Assembly (NCBI RefSeq): GCF_958979055.1
Contig: NC_084892.1
Coordinates: 1,678,001 to 1,742,000, forward strand
Length of the DNA stretch: 64,000 nt
Direction of reading: 5' to 3'
Source: Alnus glutinosa
Lineage: Eukaryota > Streptophyta > Magnoliopsida > Fagales > Betulaceae
In this document: piece by piece, positions 41,409 through 51,947 of the stretch
Numbering within the stretch: the first letter of the stretch is position 1
Layout: the number at the start of each line of letters is the position of its first letter
The notes under the pieces: generated by a model
Told to the model about the DNA's origin: nothing
Database searches by the model: none
The model's input: only the letters and a program-made list of their open reading frames with translations
Translations under genes and position numbers: made by a program

Positions 41409-41420
41409 TGGTATCAGAGC
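41409..41420 (+). other. primer binding site of nested LTR element
   Basis: TGGTATCAGAGC, two bases after the LTR end; initiator tRNA-Met type, the same as in the host copia element. Confidence 0.88.
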
Positions 41421-41485
41421 TTGGTACACTCTGTTTTTAGATTTATTTCTTGAGTGTATCCTTTTGACTTCTGTTTTTGATTATT

Positions 41486-42261
41486 ATGTCTCAAAATCTT
41501 AATTCTGTTCCGCCCTTTGATGAGACGAACTATGGCTATTGGAAAGCCCTAATGCGCTTCTTTTTAAAATCTATTGACGTCTGAAAAATTGTTGAAACTA
41601 GTTGGATTAAACTAGAAGAAACAGACGAAATTACTATTATTCAAACAAGCGAAAGGCTTTCTAATGATAAAGCCCTCCATTCACTATGTCAAACACTTTT
41701 ACTATCTGAATTTGCAAGAATTTCAAATTGTGAAATTGCTAAAGATGCATGGCAAATTCTAGAAACAACATATGAAGGCACAAAACTAGTAAAATCTGTC
41801 AAACTTCAAATGTTGATTTTTAAATTTGAAGAAATTAAGATGCTAGAAGATGAGACATTGGGAGAGTTCTACACTAAGATTAGCGACCTAAGAAACTCGA
41901 TGGTGAGTCTTGGGAAGCAAATCTCGGATGTAAAACTCGTCCGAAAGATACTAAGATCTTTGCCTGAGTGTTTCAGGATTAAGGTGACAACAATAGAAGA
42001 AAGCAAAGATCTGGAGGAGATGAAGATTGAAGAGCTGGTAGGATCTCTTCAGACATACGAATATTCCTTACCTCCAGTCAAAAAGGCAAAGACAATTGCC
42101 CTCAAGGCATCTAAGGCATCCAAGAAGAAATCCAAAGTCTCATCTGACGAAGACTCCGATGTTGATGAAGATGTAGTGGCAATGTTAGCCAAGAACTTCG
42201 AGCGTTTTATGAAGAATAATAAATTCAAGAAAAAGTTTTCTGACAGATTAAGAAAGGTTGT
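41486..42261 (+). pseudogene. gag (UBN2-type) of nested element, N-terminal part
   Basis: The frame from the ATG at 41486 (MSQNLNSVPPFDETNYGYWK) runs through the typical copia gag fold: TNYxxWK start, AKDAWQILETTYEGT, FKFEEIKMLEDETLGEFYTK and a Lys-rich tail. One stop, TGA at 41582, sits where Trp is usual. The frame is cut by the poly(A) insertion after RKVV and resumes at 46947 with a CCHC knuckle. Confidence 0.8.
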
Positions 42262-44731
42262 AAAGACCAAGAAAAATTAATAGGAATTTAGCATTTAATA
42301 AATTGTATTTATTAAATGATGAGACTAATAATTATGTTTTAGGTGATAGTATTTACGTTAAGAAAATAAAATAAGTCTAAAATAAAATAGTAGAATTAAA
42401 TTAATTATTATAGTGGGTCCTAGTTGAATAAATATTCAATTACCTTAATTAAAGTGTAGTTTAAATATATGTGAGGCAAAGTGTTAATTAATAAATGATA
42501 GAAATAAAATAAGATGGGGTCCTAATATAATTTATTATAGTTACGGGCTTTTATAAAAAGGAAATATTAGCTTGCCACATGTCACCACCGGGTTGGTTAA
42601 GAGAAGATTACATTATCCTCTCTCAACTAACCACAAGGTGACACATGGCCCCCCATATCTTCTCTTCCTTTTTCCCCTCTCTTTTTTGACCATCTGGATA
42701 TCTCTCTCCCTCTCTTCCTCCTTCTTTTCTTTTCATTTTCCCCATTTTTCTCCCCCTCACCGCACGCTTCTCTTCTTCTTCTTCCTTTCTTTTCTTTTTC
42801 TTCCTTTTTCTCTCTTCTCCTCTCTGTTCCACACGCACACACAACCCCTTCCCATTTTCTTTCTTCCTTTTCTCACCACATCACTCGCACGCACACGCCC
42901 AGAAGGAAGAAACACTGAGAGACCGAGATTGTGAGAGAGATTTAGAGATGGAGAGTTCGGCTATGGGGGAAAACCCATGAAAATCAGGTAAAGAAATCGT
43001 CCTTTTTTAGCTTTTAAATTCGGATTTTTAAATATGGGTTTCCCTTGAATTTCCATAAGAAACCGTATGGGTCTTTTGGGGTTTTAATTTAGATGATGTT
43101 CTAGGGTTTTTATGATTTGTGGTTTATGTTTATAATTTAAAAATTGTGCTAAATGCTGGATGGAAACTTGATTGGAATTTTGTTGAGATAAAATCTAGGG
43201 TTTAATGGTGTCTTTAGAGGGGATGGCCGAATAGTGTTCTTCTCTTGGGGGTTTTGGTTTTTAGTGATTTTAGATTGTGTGTAATGCTCTAAAATGAGTT
43301 GTTGGATTTTATTAAGTTTCCATAGTGTGGTTTTGATAGAAATCCAAATTTGGTTGTGGGTTTGTGAATTTGGTGTAGATTTTCTGTTTAGGTTATAATT
43401 TGGACTTGTGTTGTTGGATTAATGTTAACCGAAAATGGATTCTTGAGGGCATTTTTGTGGAATCCGAATTTAAGTGTTTGATTGTTATTGATATTTTGAT
43501 TTAGTTTTGCGGGGTTTCGGTTTTGGAAAGTTGTAAAGGATTTATGAGTTTATTTGTGTTGGGTTGATTATGAATTGGTGTAAAGCCTATAGATATGGCT
43601 ATGTGATTTTATGGAGTTTTGGCGATGTTGAAGGGGTGTCTTGCTTGGTTGGCCGATTGGCCTTTAATTTTGGATTGTGGATTTTCTGTTAAGTGAAGGG
43701 CTTGATGTAGATTAATTGTTGGTTGTTGTTTACAAATCAAGAGGTTAAATTATAGTTGACTCTTGAATTGTTTTATTGGATTAATTGATGTCTAGAGACT
43801 TGGGAGTTTGTTTGGAGATCGGAACATAGTTTGTTATTGGTTGTTGATGATTGGTGCTATAAGGTTTTGGTAGAAAATATGCTATTGCCATTTATGTAAG
43901 GGATGTTAAATGGTTAAATTTATTGAGATTGGTTGAGTGTGGATGTTAGCCGTGTGAGTTGAAATAGCCGAATTTGTCATATGAGGATTTCGATGATATG
44001 TTAGATAAGGTTGATTCAATTAAGTTAGATTCTTTATTATGGTTTATTTGGATGCTTAAAGGACAATGAATTGTCAATTAGTAATTAAAGTCTTCATCTT
44101 GTTACTAAATGAGAAATGAGGAATAAGATAGGGAAAATAAGTAATTAAAAAGCTAATATGTTTAGATCCTTTAGTGTAAACGTCTAATGCGGCTGAAATA
44201 TAAACATAACTAATATTGGAATAGAGTTTATAAGAAATATGGATTATTAATAAATCAATTCTTAGTGTAATGTTTAGCTTTGAGTTTATGTATATGCTTC
44301 AAGCTTTGGTAAATGGATATATTACAAGTGTAATTGTAATCTAGTTTAATAAGAGTTATTAAATAGTATGTTAAATAAGATTAAAGTCTTAAATCTAAAC
44401 TATATACATGGTTAGTAGTTAATAAGGATAAAGCATTAAATATATTATTAATTGTATTTAAGGATAAGGAACGAAATAAGCTACAAACCTAAAGCCTAAG
44501 ATCTATATCATAGGGGGACAACGATTAGGATGTCAAAGAGTTATAGATTACCCAAATAACCCTAAGTTAATAAATATAAGTTAGTAAGCTTATAGAAACA
44601 CGTAAATGTAATATGAATCCATTATGTGACAACTTAATAGTTAATTCCCCTATCCATGTACACATAGTATTTTAGTGTATCATTGGATTAGGGTTAAGTG
44701 TTATATGTGTATATGTATATATTTATACATA

Positions 44732-44733
<2 letters not shown>

Positions 44734-44812
<79 letters not shown>
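44734..44812. repeat. (TA)n microsatellite inside poly(A) insertion
   Basis: About 75 bases of uninterrupted TA dinucleotides, preceded by imperfect TATG/CATA units. Confidence 0.95.
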
Positions 44813-44816
<4 letters not shown>

Positions 44817-45746
44817 AACTTGGTAAATAAACAAGAAGCTATAAAAAATGATTAACAATGATAATGTGATACAACAATAATAAATGAGCCAATGAAATAG
44901 TAAATACGTCTTCTAGTTTATAAACAAGATAAAATAGGAGAGTAGAACCAATGGTTAACCTAATGGTAGCCAAGGTACTTAGTTAACTCTTGAAGCGGGT
45001 AACGTAACGTGTGAGCACACGAGTAGTCTAAGTCTCATAGAGTATAAAGTTCCATAGCGTTGTCTAACGTTATTCGTATTTGCAGGGTCGTGTCATAATT
45101 GGAGATTTCAATGCGTTTTCCAATGTTGAGTTCGAGTCGTGAGTCCAATGCAGCCAGGTGATATTTTACTCACTGAGAAACTTTTATTTATATATTATAG
45201 AATTGCAAAATATATATGTTGTTTTATAAATCCGAACCAACTGTATGTTGAATATATCTGTTTTGCTTGATTTGAGTACTTTAGAGTATGTTCAAATATA
45301 TCAATGATAGTTTCAAAATCTAGTATTGTGTGTTGCATGATTTGGATGAAGTATTGAATTGTTTAGCAACGTATGATTTAACAGCATGATACAATAAGAC
45401 AATACTTACTGGTCAAGCACAGAACATAGAACATATAGCATATAGCATAAAGCATACAGTAACCCAGCAGTAATACAGCAGTAACTCAACAGCAGCCTAG
45501 TAACAGTTCAGTTCAGTAGTTTAACAGCAGCACAGTAGCATACATAGCATACATAATATGATTTAAATTGTATGATATTTTCATGATATAGAATATTGTA
45601 GTTTTTATGCTAGACGTATTAATATACCTAAGAGTTTTAATGGCAAAGAGCTTAAGTATATTGCTATCGTCTAGTTGCATGATTTAAGAACATTGAGCTT
45701 TGAGGTGCAAGGGTATAGTCATTGTTCGGTATGAGTAATACAGTGT

Positions 45747-46104
45747 TCTGGGAGTAGGTAGATGAATTGTCGTGGTACATCAATAAAAAGTGCTTGGATC
45801 TCAGAGTCTTACGTTAATAATCGCATGAACAACAATGTGCCATAGACATGAAGTTGTAATGCTTAGGATTTGGTGTTAACCATATTTGGAAAATGATAGT
45901 AAGCTCGTACTAAAGAGCGAGATGACATGTTTTAAGCTTGGTGTACTTGGTTGTGATGCTATTGGTTGTGATATCAGTGTGACTTGGGAGTAGGTAGATG
46001 GATTGTTGTGGTACATCAGTAAGAAGTGCTTGGATATCAGAGTTTTACTCTAGTAACCGCATGGACAACTATGTGCCATAAACATGAAGCTGTAATGCCT
46101 TGAT
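45747..46104. repeat. internal direct repeat in the poly(A) insertion
   Basis: Two copies of about 115 bp, near 45750-45865 and 45987-46103, start GGGAGTAGGTAGATG, share GTGGTACATCA and AGTGCTTGGAT and end with CATGAAGTTGTAATGC. They diverge at scattered positions. Confidence 0.8.
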
Positions 46105-46946
46105 GCACGATGATATCATCGTTAGTAACGTTAGCTCTTTGTGCATTTAAGCTACCAACATAAAAGTATTATTGTAGGTGGGCGTATACGTAGTTGCTTC
46201 CAAGCCATTGGAACTTCTACGTATAAGTCCAATTACATAGTATGTTTTAAATGTTTTCTGATAATCGGTGTTCGTTATATCAGCTATGGGAGTTTTCAAA
46301 CAAAATTTTATAAATTGGTAGCTGTTATAGTGTACGAGAAACTAAAAAGAAAAGTTGGTTCATTGTGAAAACTCAGTTAGTTTAATATCACTGAGATCTC
46401 GGTATCATGTACTGAGGCGGTAAACTCATTATTTCACCTATACGGATGTGGCAAACCCCCACAACCATATAGATGATGTCCCTTTGGCTGCAAGTACTCG
46501 GGTCGTAGTTGATGGGGTTGTAGACGTGCATTTGAGATATTATGACCAAAGCTCGCCACGATGGTCATAGTTGCGGGACTATGGGCGTACTCAGTTTAAT
46601 AGGTTTTGTTATGGCTTGTGACGCCTGTGTCACTTGTTATTGTATAAAGCCATTTCAGTTATGTATTTATATTGAGGAAAGACTTAAACACATAAATGTT
46701 AAATGGCTCTTGTTGTTATTAATTTATAATAGATGTTTAAGATGTGATTTCTGCTATTAGGTTTATGTTCTCCGTTGCATAGTAGTTAGATGTTGTACTC
46801 TGATTTACCAGGTACATATTATGGGGTATGTACCATATGTTGGCTTTGCGACATATCGTCGTGCCACTGTGAGGATCCATTTGTATTTTAAGAGATTAAT
46901 GTTTATGAAATGTTTTGTATAAAAAAAAAAAAAAAAAAAAGGTTGT

Positions 46947-47247
46947 CACAAAGGCTCCCCACACAACTGATACAGAAGAAGCAGAAAAGAAAGATCCGAG
47001 GGGTCCCCAGTGCTTCGAATGTTCAGGCTTTGGCCACATCGGGACTGAATGTGCAAATCTGAAGAAACAAATAGGGAAAGCCTTTAATGCAACTCTCAGC
47101 GATAAGTCTGAGAAAGAAGAAGAAACTCCTGTGGAAGAAAAATTCCTGGCATTTGTAGCCCCACATGAAGATAAGGAGGATTCTCAGTCTTACTACTCTG
47201 AGAATGATGATAGAGGACTGATCATGCAGACTATGGTCAGAGGCTAG
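46947..47247 (+). pseudogene. gag C-terminal part with zinc knuckle (nested element)
   Basis: Continues the gag frame behind the poly(A) insertion. A CCHC knuckle (CFECSGFGHIGTEC) is followed by an acidic tail. The frame ends with TAG at 47245. Confidence 0.8.
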
Positions 47248-47973
47248 ACAATTTTGATAGACCCCCAGCTTATCAGTTCTGTGATTGGGATCCCTGTTCT
47301 ACCAGTCTCTGGAGTTCCTTTTCCTGATGAGGCTTCCAGCATTGAGTTTTTACATGACTTCTTTGGGACGAGACCACAGCGCGAGGACAAGTCCCACTCC
47401 TAGATCAACATCGGTGCCTTTGCTCCTATGCACCGATTCTTAGCAAAGGTTGTTGTCACAAACCTTTGGCCTCAAGCTCGGCGGAGTGAGCTTACCCTCA
47501 AGAAGGCCACCCTTCTATATGCCATCGTGATGTAGAATTCTTTTTGCCTGTGCAAGCACATCTTGCACACTATGCTCGAGGTTAGAGATGAGAAGAACAT
47601 GAGTTTGTCTTTTGGGTGTCTAATCACTCAAATCTGCCTTCAGGTTGTGCCAGATATTTCAGAATCGGAGCCCCGCTCACGGATTCCAGATCCCATTAGC
47701 ATACAGACTTTCATGAAGTCTAATGCCCAGTTGAGGCATGAGGCTCAAGGCGGTGTTCCTCAGCCTCCATCAGTTCCACCAGCAACTGCATCATCATCAT
47801 CCCAGGCTGTGCCCCCTACTTTCGATATAAAGGTTGCATTTTCTCAACTGATGTCATCCATGGGAGCTCTCCAGCGTGAAGTTACTCTTATTGGAAAGCA
47901 TGTGGAACAATGTCAGATTGACATTTGCGAGTGCCTACAGTACCATCACCCCACGGCTGATGATGAGGACTGA
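47248..47973 (+). pseudogene. 'putative plant transposon protein' domain remnant (nested element)
   Basis: In the same frame as gag, interrupted by TAG at 47245, 47401 and 47533. The segment INIGAFAPMHRFLAKVVVTN ... LTLKKATLLYAIVM ... FGCLITQICLQVVPDISE matches my memory of the plant-specific domain often carried by pol-less LTR elements in place of enzymes; its function is unknown. A Pro/Ser-rich linker and a coiled-coil-like tail (MGALQREVTLIGKHVEQCQ) follow to the stop at 47971-47973. Confidence 0.6.
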
Positions 47974-48202
47974 TTATTATTAGTATTATTATTATTATTG
48001 TTCTTTTTGTTGTTTGCTTGTATGTAAAAAATTTTAAAATTGTGTTGACATTTTGTTTAAACACTTACAGTTTTTAATTAATATTTTGTTTACCCTCTGT
48101 AATTGTGTGACAAAAAGGGGAGTATTTTTTGGTTTTTTTAGACCGGGAATGTGTTTCCAAGCTGGTCAAGTGTTTTGTCCCTGAATGGCGAAAATGGGAG
48201 TT

Positions 48203-49244
48203 TGTTAGTATTTTATATTGGCAACATTCTGGATAAAACAAAATGCCCTTGATGTAATGGTTGCGTTTTAACAGGATGGTCGGTTAAAGATGTCCATGAA
48301 GAGTCCTTGCAAAATTCAAGACAAAAACAACCGGTTCCTGTGCAACAGTCCGGACGGGCCTTTGAAGGCGTCCAGACGCTCCTCAGTGTCCAGTAGATAA
48401 CGATGAAGCCGTCCGGACGTCAGAGCAACACCGTCTAGACGCTAGGTCAATCAGTATTCAACAAGGAGTTTGATTTCAGAATTCGACACTGTTTGGGAAG
48501 TCTCTGCAAGCCGTCCGGACGACATGGCAACACGTCCGGATGATGTCCAGTATTTCAGAATATTCCAGAGTTCCGTTCGAATGCGGAAAGGATTTTAGCG
48601 AAGACCGTCAGGACGCTCGGTCAAGCCGTCTGGACGTGAACCTGATAAAGATAGAATTGCGTTGTTTCTGAAATGATATCGCAGAAAACTGTTCGGACGA
48701 GGCTATTTTCCGTCCGGACGCTCGCCAGTCAGAGTCTGAATCTCAACAGTTTTTGAGGTCTCTTGAAGCCTATAAATAGAGGGCTCTAGGCTAGTGTTTT
48801 GTACATAATTCGACAGTAAATTCCATAGTGCTTTGAGAGGGTGTTTAGGGAGAATCGAATATCCGCTAGCTCTCAAGCCGTTACCGGTATGTGCTCAACT
48901 GTTTGTGTGAAGTCTATCTTAGGGGTCAGCCCTAGGGTATAGGAATCCATCAAAAACTCCTTTCAGGTGGAAGATCTGGTTGGGAAGCATTCGTGTTGGG
49001 TTACACGTCAGAGTTAAAGGTATGACTACTGCATAGGGTTATGTGAGTACAAGTGTCTTGTAACTAGCTTTGTTTTTGAATAGTGGATTTCCTGAGTTTG
49101 GCTGCCCCAGAGTGGTTTTTTTCTCTTCATAGAGTTTCCAATTTGTAACAAATATCTTGTCTTATTTAAATTCCGCATTTAAGATATTTGTTTGCACACA
49201 AACACACACACTTGGTTTAAATTAGAAGTCAATAAATATTTTCA
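48203..49244 (+). repeat. 3' LTR of nested non-autonomous element
   Basis: Matches 40308-41406 except for the missing ~70-bp segment and a 13-bp palindrome unit present only here (near 48622). TATAAATA at 48771-48778. Confidence 0.93.
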
Positions 49245-49550
49245 GGATGAACAGAATTACATGGCCTGGGTCTTTCAATTTCGACCCATCCTCCGCACAA
49301 ATGACTTAATGGGTATTGTTGATAGCTCAGAGCCATGCCCACCTAAGTTCATTCCTGGTCCGACAGTGGACTCCCCTGCACAACTGAATCCTGCATTCAC
49401 TGTGTGGAAAAAGAAGGATCAATACCTTCTCAGTTGGTTTAATGCCACTCTCTCAAAAAAGGTGCTCTCCACCGTCTATGGTTTGGACACCTCACGACAA
49501 GTTTGGTGTGCTCTAGCAAATCGCTATGCTGCTCCATCCAAGACTCGGAT
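49245..49550 (+). pseudogene. copia gag, middle piece
   Basis: Open frame typical of copia gag (YMAWVFQFRPIL, then a Cys-Pro-Pro-Lys-Phe segment, then LSWFNATLSKKVLS and VWCALANRY). It stops where the solo LTR enters at 49551. The continuing frame is found at 51319. Confidence 0.85.
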
Positions 49551-51313
49551 TGGTAGTCAACTCGACTACGTGGATTTTAAATTTATAAGTTTTACCACTT
49601 CGCAATAGTACGAATCAATTGTACTATAGTAAGGGTTATCGAACCACAGAGATTGGGGGTTGTTTTGCGTAACAAGATACTTAAAGAGCGTATTTAACTT
49701 AACTTAAAAGTAAAAACAAAGTAAAGGTTGTAGAATTATAGCTACAACAAATCAAGTGATTAAAAACTAGAAAATGAAACAAACTTAAAAAAAAACTTAG
49801 GGTATTGATCTCATCTAATCCTTAACCAATGAAATGCTTAAAGTCTATATGGATCTTCCTAACATGCATGATATGAGCGCGTAATGGGCGTTAACCATTA
49901 TGACGACCTCGTCATGAAAATACTTTCGTTAGAACGTAGTTATAAAGCACCTAGTTTCACATCAAACACTTACCACATAAAGATTAATCTATAATTGAAA
50001 AAAGTTTATACTACCAAAGGTGTGGGGGATTGATGCTCCCTAGCTTACTACTTTATAAAACATCCTAATAAGCATACACGATACATGAAAACCCTAATTA
50101 GGCCACAATGATAAGGTATCTAGTTTCACACCGATCTATTCCATGTAAAGATTAAACTACAATAGAAAGACGTTTTACACTACCAAAGGTATGAAATGAA
50201 CGATGTTCCCTAGCATACCCTATAAGGTGACTCTAATAGGTAAACACACATCATGTCAAATAGAGCCATTGCAAAAGACATTGTTTTCTTTCAAGAACGT
50301 TAATTTTACTCATGAATCCAAGAAAACTCATAGACAAGCAAATCCTTTTTTCATGAATAAATGGATTGGAATCTTGAAGACAAAACCTTTTAGCATGGGT
50401 TTTGCAATCCTCTAGCCCTTCACAATCATCAAACACATCTAGAAAATCCTGATAACATCAAAAACACTTCATGGTTTTTGAAAAAGATTTTGATCAAACC
50501 CTAAGAACTAATTTAGCTAGACATGATTAAACTAATTTAAGCATAAAAATAATAAAGAAACACGATCAAAATAAACTAAAAACAATATATTGAAAGTATG
50601 GAATTCGGATTACATAAGGAAATAAAAAGCACTAAAATTAACTAAGAAGATACACCTGAGAAAATCGAAGCTCTCAAAAGATGCATGGTTATCTCTCTCA
50701 CCCATGCCTCATATATATAGATGATGAGATTACAAAATAATATCTAAAGAAGAGATAAGATAAGATAAGATAAGATATGATAGGATAAGATAGGATAAGA
50801 TAAGATAGGATAGGATAGGATAGGATATGATAAGATAGGATAAGATAAGATAAGATAGGATATGATAGGATAAGAGATATTTGAAAATATCTAAGATATT
50901 TGAAAATATCTAAGAATATCTACAAATATCTGAGGAATATCTAAAAATATCTAGGATATTTAAAATATCAAGGAAGAGTGACATGTCAACATTGTTCCAG
51001 ATTGTTCCGAAAATATCCAATTCGATCGATCGCATTTGTAGTTGCCCTGTCTCGATCGATTTTTCTTCGACTGATCGATCGATTTACCTTAGCTGATTCT
51101 TCACTTGGCAGGAGCAACTTTGAACTCTGGAAATGACCAAATCGCCCTTGATGTATTTTTAAGTCTAATTCGGGTGTTTTGAACTCTATTTCAATTAAGA
51201 CCTGAAAATAAGACAAAATACTAAAACACAACAAAATATTATATTTACAACACAAACTAGGCATAACAAATGTAAATTAAGGGATCTTGAATAGAATATT
51301 TCAAGACTTATCA
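49551..51313 (-). mobile_element. solo LTR (TG...CA), probably minus orientation
   Basis: 1763 bp, starting TGGTAGTCAAC and ending GACTTATCA (on the minus strand TGATAAGTCTTG...ACTACCA). Putative target repeats are CGGAT (49546-49550) and TTGAT (51314-51318), three of five bases alike; removing the block and one repeat restores the gag reading frame, which supports these ends. The text near 49640-49670 (GTTATCGAACCACAGAG) recalls abundant plant LTR ends. No second LTR or coding region. It includes the GATAA array. Confidence 0.65.
50754..50875. repeat. GATAA/GATAG pentanucleotide array
   Basis: About 24 tandem units of GATAA, GATAG or GATAT inside the solo LTR, followed by ATATCTAAGATATTTGAAA-like repeats to about 50970. 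Confidence 0.95.
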
Positions 51314-51318
51314 TTGAT

Positions 51319-51947
51319 CCAAAAGCTGAGACGCCAACTGCAAGGATTGCGCCAAGGTAATAAAACCTGTTCTGATTACATTCATATTGCAAAAAGCTTG
51401 GCAGATCACCTGGCTATGGTTGGAAAGCCAGTGACCGATGAGGATATCATATCTTATATCATTGGTGGACTGACACCTCGATACAATGCTTTCATCACAT
51501 CCTTTGCTCTGATGACAAAGGATGAATCCATACCCTTAGAAGACTTCCAGACCCTGTTTCTCAGTCATGAACAACTCATCAATAATCAGAATGCTGATGC
51601 TGAAGTCTCCTCCTCCTTTGCATTACATGCACATAAATCAAATCACAACCCACGCAAGCCGAAGTTTAACAATGCTCACAGGAAGAACCAATCTTGATCC
51701 CCAATTCAAAACAGAACCATACCCGATTCTCATCCCAATTTTTGCTTCAGTAGCACGCACCTCAGAAGAAATTTTTTCCAAGAACTTCCTCACCCCAAAG
51801 TAAGTCCAATGCTGGTCATTTCAATTCTCAAGAGTCTAACTGACCTCCTTGTCAAATCTGTGGAAAAAATAACCACCAGGCACTAGATTGCTTCCATTGA
51901 ATGGACTATGCCTTCCAAGGTCGACATGCCCCAAGTGAGTTGCTGCT
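51319..51947 (+). pseudogene. copia gag C-terminal part with zinc knuckle, frame-disrupted
   Basis: Continues gag (LRRQLQGLRQGNKTCSDYI ... DEDIISYIIGGLTPRYNAF). The frame stops at 51695; a CCHC knuckle (CQICGKNNHQALDC) is found around 51846-51887 in another frame, so one or more indels have occurred. A TGA follows at about 51897. Confidence 0.8.

Larger units (their letters stand above)
42262..46937 (+). mobile_element. 4.7-kb poly(A)-tailed, ORF-less, intron-like insertion
   Basis: It splits the gag frame of the nested LTR element. The direct repeat AAAGGTTGT lies at 42253-42261 and 46938-46946, and the right end is an A-tract, as in target-primed retroposition. The layout looks like a gene: AT-rich 5' part, TTTTATAAAAAGG at about 42549-42561, a hairpin (about 42572-42652), a CT-rich leader with an ATG at 42948, a donor-like CAG|GTAAAG at 42987, about 2.1 kb of T/G-rich intron-like DNA, an exon-like block with CAG on its left and GTGATA on its right (about 45086-45160), then a GC-richer 3' part with an internal direct repeat. 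No protein longer than about 110 residues and no reverse transcriptase was found. It could be a non-coding retroposon or an unspliced retrocopy; the family is not recognised. Confidence 0.7.
40308..49244 (+). mobile_element. non-autonomous LTR retrotransposon (gag plus plant-transposon-protein domain, no pol)
   Basis: LTRs 40308-41406 (1099 bp) and 48203-49244 (1042 bp), both TGTTAGTATTTTATATTGGC...TTTTCA, flanked by GGATG (40303-40307, 49245-49249). PBS at 41409-41420; purine tracts near 48113-48125 and 48191-48202. The interior holds a copia-type gag (split by a 4.7-kb insertion) and a second region resembling the putative plant transposon protein domain. No protease, integrase or reverse transcriptase is present, so it depended on another element. 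Confidence 0.93.

Noticed and set aside
42572..42934. 120-residue + strand ORF
   Set aside because: Translation of a CT-rich leader; Phe/Leu/Ser-biased, no family.
49192..49608. A single gag gene starting at 49192
   Set aside because: The first residues come from the 3' LTR of the nested element; genuine gag sequence begins only at the target repeat (49245).
50754..50875. CRISPR-like array
   Set aside because: A simple pentanucleotide repeat without spacers in a plant genome.
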